NCBI RefSeq assembly: GCF_000718775.1
Contig: NZ_JOCB01000062.1
Location: 1-48,311 of the forward strand
From: Streptomyces sp. NRRL S-31
GTDB lineage: Bacteria; Actinomycetota; Actinomycetes; Streptomycetales; Streptomycetaceae
DNA length: 48,311 nucleotides
Direction of reading: 5' to 3'
Below are positions 8,306 through 15,910 of this stretch, piece by piece. A program made the translations under genes and the position numbers. Positions within the stretch are counted from its first letter, which is position 1, and each line of letters opens with the position of its first letter. The notes under the pieces were generated by a model. It did not search any database, was not told where the DNA came from, and saw nothing but the letters and a program-made list of their open reading frames with translations.

Positions 8306-8828
8306 ATGAACGAGACCTTCGCACGACGCCTGACGGGCATCGCGGGCATCGCGACCGCGACCGCCCTCATCGTCGAAGTACCCCTGTACTTCGTCTACTC
8401 GGGCCCGCCACCGGACGCGAACGCCCTGGCGAGGCTGCTGATCGGAATCGTCGCGCTCGCGTCGCTGATCGTGTTCGTGACCGTCTTCCGGGAACTGGTC
8501 AAGCTCGTCGGGTCCGGCCCACGAGTGGGCCGCCACGACGGCTTTCGCCACCGGCCTGGTCTACGCGACGGTCACCCTCGTCTCCAGCGGCCTGGAAGCG
8601 GGCGCGGTCATCGCCGCCGACCGGCCGATCGACCCGACGGTCACGGTCAGCGGCACCTACGTCCTCTACGGCTCGATCTCACGCCTCATGCCGGCGCTCT
8701 TCCTGGCCACGGCGCTGATGGGCGCGATCCTCGGCTGCTGGCTGCTGGCTGCTGGCTGCTGGCTGCTGGCCGTGGGCGTCTCGGCCTGGCGCGGCGCCGC
8801 ACGGGGCGCCGTCAGCCCGCCCGGATGA
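8306..8828 (+). pseudogene. Frameshifted DUF4386-like membrane protein
   Basis: The start ATG 8306 has a GGGGGAA site and opens a hydrophobic protein (MNETFARRLTGIAGIATATA, then helices). After residue 68 (RELVKLVG) the original frame becomes Arg/Pro/His-rich nonsense. The +1 frame continues as proper membrane protein (GPAHEWAATTAFATGLVYA and further helices) to a TGA at 8826-8828. A single extra G in the GGG at 8510-8512 explains the break. With it removed, the product would be about 173 residues with four to five helices, like the DUF4386 family. The last 17 bp overlap the stop of the convergent XRE gene. It is either a real recent inactivation or a sequencing error. Confidence 0.7.
8733..8767 (+). 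repeat. Five tandem GGCTGCT heptamers inside the membrane pseudogene
   Basis: Five perfect 7-bp units run head to tail, encoding repeated GCWLLAA in the last membrane helix. As the unit is not a multiple of three, gain or loss of one copy would shift the frame, as in contingency loci. Confidence 0.85.
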
Positions 8829-9792
8829 GGAACCGCTGATCCGCCGCGCCCGTGCAGCGCTCCTCGATCGCCTCGGCGCCCGCGGTGGTGTCGTCACCGG
8901 CGATGCCGACGCACCCGGCGCCGGTGGAAGGCCGCAACCGGAAGGCCCCGGCGGCGGGTTCCAGCCGGAAGAGGGTGCCCTGCGCGCAGTCCCGGCGGGG
9001 TTCGAGCATGCCCTTGATCTGGTCCGCGCCCATGATGGTCAGGCACCCCTTCCCGTGCTGCGGATGGTGCCATTGGATGCGGTACAGCCCCTCACCCGTC
9101 GGTTCCAGGTACGTGCGCGGCACGGTCGCCCGGGCACAGGGGAGCTGGACCGCCACGGCGCTGCCGTAGGCGCCGGCGCGGTCGCGTCCGTCGGTCACGC
9201 AGAGCTCTGGCGTGCGGGCGGGGCGGATGGTGACCCAGCCGCCGGCGGGGGTGAGGGAGGGGGCGGCGGAGGAGACCGGTCCGTCCGGGGTCCCGGAGCC
9301 GTCGGGGAGCAGCGCCCAGGCGACCAGGGCCAGCACCGCGACGGTGAGCGTGATCGCGCCGGCGACCGTGCGGGCCCCGGGCCGCCGTCGGGGCCGGGCG
9401 GTCGCGGCCGTCCCGGTCCGTGGTGGGCCACCGGTCCCGGGGTCGCGGGCCGGGGCGGTCTGGGGGCCGAGGCCGTGGGCCGGGGCGGGCTCGGCGGCCG
9501 GGCGTGCGGCGGCGAGCCGTTCCCTGGCGTTCAGCCAGGCGTCGACCCGCTCGCCGTCCCCGCAGGCGCGGACGAACGCGGCCAGGACCTCCGGACGCGG
9601 CAGGCTCGTCCGGCGCAGTACGTCGGCGAGCGTACTGCGCGCCAGGACGTCCCCCCGGCGGGCGGCCCGCTCCTCCAACTCGCGGAAGGTCAGCCCCGAA
9701 CGCTCCTTGAGCCGTCGCATCGCCGCGATGAAGCCGGCGGCGTCCCGGGCGCCGGACGGTGACAGGTCCTCGTGCGGTGGCAGCTCCCCCAT
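8812..9792 (-). CDS. XRE-type HTH protein with one membrane helix and a Cys-rich outer domain
   Basis: A 326-residue protein (ATG 9792; ATG 9801 is an alternative, both with weak ribosome sites). The N-terminus holds a helix-turn-helix of the streptomycete XRE type (GLTFRELEERAARRGDVLARSTLADVL is the core, split here: GLTFRELEERA, then LARSTLADVLRR). A Pro/Ala/Arg linker leads to one transmembrane helix at about 145-167 (ITLTVAVLALVAWALL). The outer 150 residues contain five cysteines and repeated aromatic strands (YRIQWHHPQHGKGCLTI), perhaps a ricin-type beta-trefoil. The layout suggests a membrane-bound regulator sensing an outside ligand, possibly a glycan; this is inference. A cluster of TGTCCGG motifs lies in its upstream region. 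Confidence 0.78.
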   Translation of the reverse strand: MGELPPHEDLSPSGARDAAGFIAAMRRLKERSGLTFRELEERAARRGDVLARSTLADVLRRTSLPRPEVLAAFVRACGDGERVDAWLNARERLAAARPAAEPAPAHGLGPQTAPARDPGTGGPPRTGTAATARPRRRPGARTVAGAITLTVAVLALVAWALLPDGSGTPDGPVSSAAPSLTPAGGWVTIRPARTPELCVTDGRDRAGAYGSAVAVQLPCARATVPRTYLEPTGEGLYRIQWHHPQHGKGCLTIMGADQIKGMLEPRRDCAQGTLFRLEPAAGAFRLRPSTGAGCVGIAGDDTTAGAEAIEERCTGAADQRFLIRAG

Positions 9793-9823
9793 GGACCGCA
9801 TCTTGCTGTGGCCCCGCCACGGG

Positions 9824-10011
9824 GGACAACGGCGGATTCCGCCATGCCCGGCCGTCCGGAACGCACCGCGGCAGGCGCGCACGGCACGTGCCGTGCGGCG
9901 GTCGACGGCTCGCCCGGCGCACGGTCCTGTCCGGGACTCGCCCCGGACACGGCGGTGACCTGCGCGGACAACGGAGAGGCTGTCCGGGACCGCCCGTTCC
10001 CGTTGTCCGGG
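9824..10011. promoter_or_regulatory. Cluster of TGTCCGG / GGACAACGG motifs in the divergent gap 9793-10095
   Basis: The 303-bp gap between the XRE gene and the small secreted gene has no credible ORF. It carries TGTCCGGG at 9928-9935, 9981-9988 and 10004-10011, its complement at 9942-9949 (forming an 8-bp hairpin with the first copy), and CGGACA at 9965-9970. The extended form GGACAACGG appears at 9825-9833 and 9966-9974 and inverted near 10001-10010. These are candidate operators for the adjacent HTH protein. Confidence 0.5.
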
Positions 10012-10095
10012 GGAGGCCGTGGTCGGCAGGGTTCGAAGCGGCCCAACGAGCCGGCCTCCCGAGCGGGAGGCTTCGACGAAGAGAGGCATCGGACC

Positions 10096-10422
10096 ATGTC
10101 ACGTACTCGCACCATCCTGACGTCCCTGGCCACGGCGGTCGCCGCGGGAATGCTCGCCGCGACCGGCACCGCGTCCGCGGTGGCCGTCACCCCCGCCCCC
10201 TCCGGGACCGCTTCGGCCGAGCCGTACGCGGGGTGTGCCTCGCTGACCAGCAACGCCAACGGCAGGGCGCAGGTCAAGAACATCTGCACTCACACGATCA
10301 ACGCCACCGTCTCCGTCGACTGGGACTGGGACCCCGCCTGCAAGAGCATCGGCGCCGGCAGGTCCGCCACCTTCACCTGGGACTCGACCAAGGGCAGGGC
10401 GGAATACGCCTATGAGTGCTGA
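10096..10422 (+). CDS. Small secreted four-cysteine protein, possibly tendamistat-like fold
   Basis: A 108-residue exported protein. ATG 10096 is preceded by GAGAGG. The signal peptide has twin arginines at 3 and 5 and likely ends at ASA (residue 28 or 41). The mature part is about 65 residues with four cysteines at 47, 64, 82 and 108. Spacings of 16, 17 and 25 residues resemble those of the alpha-amylase inhibitor tendamistat (15, 17, 27), which also ends at its last cysteine. The inhibitory Trp-Arg-Tyr triad of tendamistat is not present, so an amylase target is doubtful. The remaining sequence has alternating polar/hydrophobic strands (ATVSVDWDWDP, SATFTWDSTKG). It is divergent from the XRE membrane regulator. 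Confidence 0.75.
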   Translation: MSRTRTILTSLATAVAAGMLAATGTASAVAVTPAPSGTASAEPYAGCASLTSNANGRAQVKNICTHTINATVSVDWDWDPACKSIGAGRSATFTWDSTKGRAEYAYEC

Positions 10423-10490
10423 CACCTCCGGCGGGCGGCCGGCGGGCCGCTGAAGGCGCGGACCAGACCGCCGGAGACATCGCCGGGCAT

Positions 10491-10531
10491 GCCGACGCTC
10501 CCCCGCACGACGACCGCGGGGGAGCGTCGGC
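10491..10531. terminator. Strong bidirectional hairpin terminator
   Basis: A perfect 16-bp stem (gccgacgctcccccgc at 10491-10506, complement 10516-10531) has a 9-base loop. It sits between the convergent small secreted gene and the last gene of the stressosome operon. Confidence 0.9.
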
Positions 10532-10578
10532 TCTTCCCGCCGTGGGCTTCCGTCCGCCCCGTGAGGGGAGAGGCGCGG

Positions 10579-12195
10579 TCAGCCGTGCCGCGCCGCGTTC
10601 AGGCGTACGACCATCAGCGCCACGTCGTCGTTGCCGTCCGGCGGCAGCCGGTCCAGCAGCCGGGTGCACGTCTCCTCCGGGTCCGCGGACGTCGAGGAGA
10701 CCACTTCGGCGAGGGTCCCGAGGGAGATCCGGAGGTCTTCGTGCCGGCGCTCGATCAGACCGTCGGTGACCAGCAGGACGAGGGTGCCGGGCGCGGCGGT
10801 GATCTCCCTGGCGGGCGGGTGCGGCAGCCCCAGGCCCAGCAGCGGGCCGTGCTCGTACACGTAGGACGTGGTGCCGTCGGGATGGCGCAGCAGGGGCGGC
10901 AGGTGCCCGGCGTTGGCCACGTGGAGGGTGTCCGTGTCCGACTCGATCAGGATGACGCAGAGGGTGACCGTGGCACCGGGCTCCACGGACGTCAGCAGAT
11001 GGTCGAGCCGGGTGAGGATCGCCTGGGGCGGGTGGCCCTCGGCGGCGTAGGCGCGCAGCGCGTGGCGTACCTGGCCCATGACCATGGCGGCGTCGAGCGA
11101 GTGACCGGCGACGTCGCCGACGGCCACGACCAGGCCGGCCGGCGTGCTGATGGCCTCGTAGAAGTCACCGCCGATCTCGGTGCGTTCGCTCGCCGGCAGA
11201 TAGCGCACGGCCAGGTCGGCGCGCGCGGTCCGCGGCAGCCTCTCCGGCAGGAAGCCGCGTTGCAGGGTGAGGGCCAGCGTGTGCTCCTCGTCGTAGCTGC
11301 GCAGCGCCTCCAGCGCCAGGGTGCCGGCCTGGGTGAGCTGGGTGAGCAGTTGCTCGTCGTCCGGGGTCGTGACCGCGTCCGCCGGGGTCACGATGACGAC
11401 CGGCGGACGGTCGGTCTTGGCCGGGCCGACCGCGGTCCGCCGCAGGCTCGGATCCTTCAGGTCGGGCGGCAGGCAGGGCAGGTCCGGCCCGCCGTCCCGG
11501 CCGGACCGGGCCCCGGCCTGGCGGCCCCGCCGGGTCCAGGCCGAAGCGGCGTGCACCTGCACCTCGGCGGGGCGGGCCGGGCCTTCCTGGTCCTGCCAGG
11601 TGTGTGCCATGAGGGGGTTGCCCCGGGGCGTGGTGAGCCAGGCGGCCGCCCGGCACCGGAAGATGGCCGCGGCGGCTTCGGCGGTCACCCGCACCAGTTC
11701 GTGGGCGTCACCGGCGCCGTGCAGCGCGAGGGTGAAGCGGTTGAGCAGGCGCAGCCGGTCCGCCAGCAGCTCGGCGCGGCGGCGGGCGCGGGCGTAGCGC
11801 AGGGTCGCGGTCACCGTGGCGAGGAGTTCCTCGGGCGCCACCGGCTCCACGAGGTAGGCGTCGGCCCCGCGGTACAGCCCCTGGGCCCGGTCGTTGACGG
11901 TGATGGCCGAGGCCGAGATGTTGATGACGGGCACGGCGGCGGTGGCCGGATCGCTCTTGATGTGCTCGCACACCTCGAAGCCGGTCATGTCGGGCAGCCG
12001 TACGTCGACGATGGCGACCTCCGGCGCCGGACCGCCGGAGCGCAGCAGTTCGAGCGCCCGCGTGCCGTCCTCGGCCTCGGTGACCGTGTGGCCCGCCCGG
12101 CGCAGGACGGTGGCCACGACGTAGCGGTTCGTGGGCGCGTCGTCCACCACCAGGACGTGCGCGGGACGGTGATCGGTGTCAGCGGGGTGAGTCAT
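10579..12195 (-). CDS. Receiver-domain SpoIIE (PP2C-type) phosphatase
   Basis: A 538-residue response regulator with phosphatase output. The receiver domain (about 10-130) has the acidic pocket VDD and the phospho-acceptor Asp in VAIVDVRLPDMTGF. A GAF-like linker (about 155-300) leads to a SpoIIE/PP2C domain with metal-binding motifs GGDFYEAI, VGDVAGHSLDAA, VANAGHLPP and VLLVTDGLIERR, ending GNDDVALMVV. ATG 12195 overlaps the hybrid-kinase stop (ATGA), so the pair is coupled. Such RsbU/RsbP-like enzymes dephosphorylate STAS antagonists. Here the receiver is probably charged by the adjacent hybrid kinase, linking a two-component signal to the stressosome. A strong terminator follows. Confidence 0.92.
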   Translation of the reverse strand: MTHPADTDHRPAHVLVVDDAPTNRYVVATVLRRAGHTVTEAEDGTRALELLRSGGPAPEVAIVDVRLPDMTGFEVCEHIKSDPATAAVPVINISASAITVNDRAQGLYRGADAYLVEPVAPEELLATVTATLRYARARRRAELLADRLRLLNRFTLALHGAGDAHELVRVTAEAAAAIFRCRAAAWLTTPRGNPLMAHTWQDQEGPARPAEVQVHAASAWTRRGRQAGARSGRDGGPDLPCLPPDLKDPSLRRTAVGPAKTDRPPVVIVTPADAVTTPDDEQLLTQLTQAGTLALEALRSYDEEHTLALTLQRGFLPERLPRTARADLAVRYLPASERTEIGGDFYEAISTPAGLVVAVGDVAGHSLDAAMVMGQVRHALRAYAAEGHPPQAILTRLDHLLTSVEPGATVTLCVILIESDTDTLHVANAGHLPPLLRHPDGTTSYVYEHGPLLGLGLPHPPAREITAAPGTLVLLVTDGLIERRHEDLRISLGTLAEVVSSTSADPEETCTRLLDRLPPDGNDDVALMVVRLNAARHG

Positions 12196-14069
12196 CGACG
12201 TTCCTCGGCCGTGGACGACAACGGATCGGCGCGGTGCGGCGGCACCGTGGCCGGGAGCGGCGGATCGGCGGCGGGCGGCTGCGTCGCGGCCGGTGCCGCC
12301 GACCCGGACAGGGCGCCGGCCAGATCCGCGGCGGTCAGACGGGACTTGTTCAGGACCGCCCGGACCCGGGCGAGCCGCGAACGGTCCACGTCGGCGACGT
12401 CCAGCGCGGTCAGCACGACCACGGGTGTCCGCGCGGTCGCGGGATGCGCGGCCAGCAGCCGGTACACCTCGTACCCGTCCACACCGGGCATGTTGAGGTC
12501 GAGGAGAACGGCGTCCGGCCGCTCCCGCTCGACGGTGGCGACGGCGTGGGCGCCGTCGCCGAGGAAGGTGACGGACCCGGCGACCTCGTCCAGCAGCGGA
12601 CGGACCGCCGCGACGAACGCCTCGTCGTCGTCGACCACCACGACCGAGCCCGCCACCGGACGCGCGCGGCCCGTCGCCGCCGCGTGCCCCGTCTCCGCCG
12701 CCGGCCGGTCGGCGGAGGCCGGGATCTCGACGGTCACCCCGGTGCCGCGGCCGATCTCGCTGTCCAGCGTCAGCCGGCCGCCCAGCAGCTCCGTGAGCCT
12801 GCGGGCGTAGGGCAGCCCGAGACCGGTACCCGCGCGCCCGCGCTGGTGCGGCCCCCGCACCTGGTAGAACTCCTCGAAGACCCGGTCGAGTTCCTCGGCC
12901 GCGATACCGACGCCGGTGTCCTGGACGCGGAAGACGAAGCGGGAGCCGCCCTCGTCGGACGCCTCGGTGATGTCCAGGGTCACCGAGCCCTCGACGGTGA
13001 ACTTCAGGGCGTTGGACAACACGTTGCGCAGCACCCTGGTCAGCATGACCTCGTCGGTCACCAGGAGTCCGAGCCCGACACCCTCCGGAATCCGCAGCCG
13101 CACACCGGGCTGCGTGGTGCCCTGGAGCGTGCCGCGCAACTGGTAGAGCAGCGCCCGCAGATCGACCTCGGCGAAGTGCGGCTCCAGCCGGCCGGACTCC
13201 GCCTTGGCGACGTCGAGCAACTCGTCGACGAGGGCCAGCAGGGTACTGCCCGAGGCCTGGACCAGCGCCACCTGCCGGCGCTGCTCCTCGGTCAGCGGGT
13301 CCGTGCCCGAGTCCAGCAGCCGGGCCAGCGCGATGACGGAGTTCACCGGCGAGCGCAGCTCGTGACTGACGTTGGCCCAGAAGCGCGTCTTGTACTCGTG
13401 CGCCAGTTCCAGCTGCCGGGTCTTCTCCTCCAGTTCCGCGTAGAGGGCCACCACACCGCTGTTGGTCGCCTGCAACTCACTCGTCAGCTCCGAGTACAGC
13501 GCCATGACTCCGGCGTTGGTCTCCTCCAGCTCGGCGTTGAGCCGCTGGAGTTCCTCCTGCTGCCGCTGCGACTCCTCCAGCGCTGTCAGCAACTGGTGGT
13601 TCTGCGTGCGCAGCGCGTCGATCAGATCCGCCGCCGTACCGGCCCCGGTGAGCTTCACGCGCGCCTGTACGGCCAGCTCACCGGCGGACGAGACGGGGGC
13701 CGGCGTGCGCTGCGCGAGGAGCAGCTCGTGCGGACCGCCGTCCCCGGGGGAGAGCAGGCGCGCCGCGTCGAGCAGCCGGGTCGCGGCGCTCAGCAGGGCC
13801 GACGCCGGCCGGCGCACCTCCCGCCAGCCGAAGCGCACCGTCACCCGCACCACGTCGGTGACCTCCAGGGACAGTCGCGCGGTGAGACCCGAGGCGCCCA
13901 GCAGATGTTCGCCGGCCTCGCTGACGACCGTGGTCAGCCGGACCAGGGGGCTGCCCGTCAGCCCCGTGGCCCGGCACACCGACTGCGTGCACCTGCGCAG
14001 GATGACCACGTCGCTCCCCTCGTGGAGCGCGATCGTGATCAACTCGTGGACGGCGGACCCCTGCCTCAT
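12192..14069 (-). CDS. Hybrid histidine kinase with RsbT-like N-terminus and C-terminal receiver
   Basis: A 625-residue cytoplasmic kinase. Residues 15-95 resemble RsbT (SDVVILRRCTQSVCRATGL against SDVVSARQMVRNLAQRGGL of the neighbouring rsbT), but the N-box Asn is lost (SEAGEHLLGASG). A coiled coil follows with an internal repeat (ETNAGVMALYSEL / ATNSGVVALYAEL). HisKA is FWANVSHELRSPVNSV, and the HATPase has NVLSNALKF, DTGVGI and GTGLGLPYARR. A Pro/Ala linker joins a receiver with Asp in VLLDLNMPGVDGYE. No membrane segment is present, so it senses an internal cue or the stressosome itself. It starts 10 bp after the phosphatase stop and ends in an ATGA overlap with the receiver-phosphatase. 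Confidence 0.9.
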   Translation of the reverse strand: MRQGSAVHELITIALHEGSDVVILRRCTQSVCRATGLTGSPLVRLTTVVSEAGEHLLGASGLTARLSLEVTDVVRVTVRFGWREVRRPASALLSAATRLLDAARLLSPGDGGPHELLLAQRTPAPVSSAGELAVQARVKLTGAGTAADLIDALRTQNHQLLTALEESQRQQEELQRLNAELEETNAGVMALYSELTSELQATNSGVVALYAELEEKTRQLELAHEYKTRFWANVSHELRSPVNSVIALARLLDSGTDPLTEEQRRQVALVQASGSTLLALVDELLDVAKAESGRLEPHFAEVDLRALLYQLRGTLQGTTQPGVRLRIPEGVGLGLLVTDEVMLTRVLRNVLSNALKFTVEGSVTLDITEASDEGGSRFVFRVQDTGVGIAAEELDRVFEEFYQVRGPHQRGRAGTGLGLPYARRLTELLGGRLTLDSEIGRGTGVTVEIPASADRPAAETGHAAATGRARPVAGSVVVVDDDEAFVAAVRPLLDEVAGSVTFLGDGAHAVATVERERPDAVLLDLNMPGVDGYEVYRLLAAHPATARTPVVVLTALDVADVDRSRLARVRAVLNKSRLTAADLAGALSGSAAPAATQPPAADPPLPATVPPHRADPLSSTAEERR

Positions 14070-14079
14070 GACCGCCCGC

Positions 14080-15129
14080 TCATGCCCGCCTGTGCGCGGC
14101 GACGACGATGCCGGCGTCGTCCCTGCGGACCGCGGCCTGGTTGAGGATCTGCGCGGCCACCAGGGTGGGGTCCTGTGCGAACAGACCGGGGAAGTCTCCC
14201 GGCTTCCACCGGTCGCTCACGCCGTCGGAGTGCAGGACGAGAGCGGCACCGGGCGGGAACTCGGCGTCGAACGTGCGCAGCCGGGGCAGGTGCGCCCCGA
14301 CGATGCCCGGCATGGACAGCAGCGCGGTACGCGAGGCCGCCACCGTCACCAGGGCCGAGATGTTGCCGACGCCGCTCAAGCGCACCCGCTGCTCCGCGGG
14401 TTCGACCAGGGCGATCGCCACAGCGGCCCCGCGCGTTCCGCGCAGGCCGGCGTGGACGTCCTCCAGGACGCCGGACGGGCCGGGACGCCGGCTGTCGCGG
14501 AACGCCTCCCGCGCCCGGTCGGCGACCCGGGCCGCCAGCGGCCCGTGCCCGAGCCCGTCGCACATCATCAGCAGCAGCCGGTCGTCGCCCGCGCCGCCCA
14601 TCGTGCGGACGGCCCAGGTGTCACCGCAGACCTGCTCGCCGCTGATCGGACGGGTCAGCCCGCCGGTGTCCACGGCGGCGACCCGCGCGTCCGGCTCGGG
14701 CGCGGTGTCCTCCGCGTGGAACCGGGCGTACAGGACGGTGCCGCGCCCGCGCAGGGAGTGGATGCCGGACACGTCCGCGAGCCGGCCGATGGCCCCCATG
14801 CCGATCCCGAGGGTGCCGACGGCGGACGTGCCGTCACGCAGCGCCAGCGGAACGTCCTCGATGCCGGGTCCGCTGTCCAGCGACAGGCACTCGACGGCCG
14901 CCCGGCCGCCGAAGCGCACCACGCGCAGGGCGACGGAGCCGTCACGGGTGTGTTTGAGCAGATTGGTCGCCATCTCGGTGACGCACAGCTCGACCTGCGA
15001 CACCCGCTCCTCGGAGAGGCAGATGCCGCGGGCCAGTTGACCCGCGTGCCGGCGCGCGGCCGCCGCGAGCGCGACATCCGCGCGCAGCCAGCACACGTCG
15101 CCGGCCTCGGTGACGACTCCGCCGTTCAC
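14080..15129 (-). CDS. HATPase-SpoIIE fusion phosphatase (RsbX-like, stressosome feedback)
   Basis: A 349-residue protein. GTG 15129 overlaps the rsbT stop (GTGA). Residues 1-130 form a GHKL ATPase of the RsbW/RsbT type with N-box TEMATNLLKHT and G1 motif DSGPGIEDV. Residues 170-349 form a short SpoIIE/PP2C phosphatase (MMCDGLGHGPLAA, GVGNISALV, VLHSDGVSDRW) of the size and order of RsbX. In Bacillus, RsbX resets the stressosome by dephosphorylating RsbS and RsbR. The fused kinase-like domain is common in actinobacterial and other stressosome operons and could phosphorylate or bind a STAS partner. Downstream position after rsbRST supports the feedback role. Confidence 0.88.
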   Translation of the reverse strand: MNGGVVTEAGDVCWLRADVALAAAARRHAGQLARGICLSEERVSQVELCVTEMATNLLKHTRDGSVALRVVRFGGRAAVECLSLDSGPGIEDVPLALRDGTSAVGTLGIGMGAIGRLADVSGIHSLRGRGTVLYARFHAEDTAPEPDARVAAVDTGGLTRPISGEQVCGDTWAVRTMGGAGDDRLLLMMCDGLGHGPLAARVADRAREAFRDSRRPGPSGVLEDVHAGLRGTRGAAVAIALVEPAEQRVRLSGVGNISALVTVAASRTALLSMPGIVGAHLPRLRTFDAEFPPGAALVLHSDGVSDRWKPGDFPGLFAQDPTLVAAQILNQAAVRRDDAGIVVAAHRRA

Positions 15130-15545
15130 CTGCCCCACTTCACAATGCGCACGGTGGTCCCCCCGGGCCCGGATTCGATCTCGAACTCGTCGACGAGCCG
15201 CTTGGCGCCGCTGAGGCCGAGACCCATGCCGTTGCCCGACGTCCAGCCGTCCGTCATGGCCAGCTCGATGTCCTCGATGCCCGGCCCCTGGTCCGCGAAC
15301 TCGACGAAGACGCCGGAGCGGCCGCCGTCCCGCACGGCCGCTGCCCGGACGACACCTCCCGCGCCGTAGATCAGCATGTTGCGCCCCAGCTCGCTCGCCG
15401 CGGTGACCAGCTTCGTCTGGTGGACCAGGGACAGGCCGCCGCGCTGGGCGAGGTTGCGCACCATCTGCCGGGCGGAGACGACGTCGCTGCTGTTCGCCAC
15501 CGAAACGGTCTCGGCCGAAGCACCAGCGGCGCCGTAGTCCCTCAT
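15126..15545 (-). CDS. rsbT: RsbT switch kinase of the stressosome
   Basis: A 139-residue GHKL serine/threonine kinase. The N-box is ASELGRNMLIYGAGG, G1 is DQGPGIEDIELA and G2 is GNGMGLGLSGAKRLVDEF. Its ATG at 15545 overlaps the rsbS stop (ATGA). RsbT is trapped by the RsbR-RsbS core, phosphorylates both on stress and is then released to activate a downstream phosphatase. Here the likely downstream partners are the SpoIIE phosphatases encoded in the same operon. Length and motifs are normal for the family. Confidence 0.92.
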   Translation of the reverse strand: MRDYGAAGASAETVSVANSSDVVSARQMVRNLAQRGGLSLVHQTKLVTAASELGRNMLIYGAGGVVRAAAVRDGGRSGVFVEFADQGPGIEDIELAMTDGWTSGNGMGLGLSGAKRLVDEFEIESGPGGTTVRIVKWGR

Positions 15546-15910
15546 GCGCGGCCTGCGCTGATGCGGCGCAGGAGGGTGATCCCGCGCTCGAGGTTGAGAG
15601 CGGTCCGTACACCGGTGAGGGACAGGCCGAGTTCGACGAGCGTCATCGCCACGGCGGGCCGCATGCCGACGACGATGGTCTCCGCCCCGAGGACCCGGGA
15701 GATGGAGGCGTTGGTCGCGAGCATGCGACCGACGAAGGAGTCGACGATCTCCAGGGCGGAGATGTCGATGATGACGCCCTTGGCGCCGGTCGCGACGATG
15801 CGTTGCGACAGATCCTCCTGGAGGTCCAGCACCATCTGGTCCTCCAGATCCGTCTGGATGGAGACGAGGAGGACCTCACCGATCTTCAGGACGGGTACGC
15901 GGTCGGTCAC
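15542..15910 (-). CDS. rsbS: RsbS, single STAS-domain stressosome core protein
   Basis: A 122-residue STAS protein; GTG 15910 overlaps the rsbR stop (GTGA), whereas the longer frame is a shadow. It opens VPVLKIGEVLLVSIQTDLED, typical of RsbS. The phosphorylated serine is Ser58 in ISALEIVDSFVG, matching B. subtilis Ser59. It forms the stressosome core with RsbR and sequesters RsbT. The gene order R-S-T is as in Bacillus. Confidence 0.92.
   Translation of the reverse strand: MTDRVPVLKIGEVLLVSIQTDLEDQMVLDLQEDLSQRIVATGAKGVIIDISALEIVDSFVGRMLATNASISRVLGAETIVVGMRPAVAMTLVELGLSLTGVRTALNLERGITLLRRISAGRA

Noticed and set aside
10489..14144. Long plus-strand frames opposite the phosphatase and hybrid kinase genes
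   Set aside because: They are G/C-rich antisense shadows; the minus strand encodes complete receiver, kinase and phosphatase motifs.
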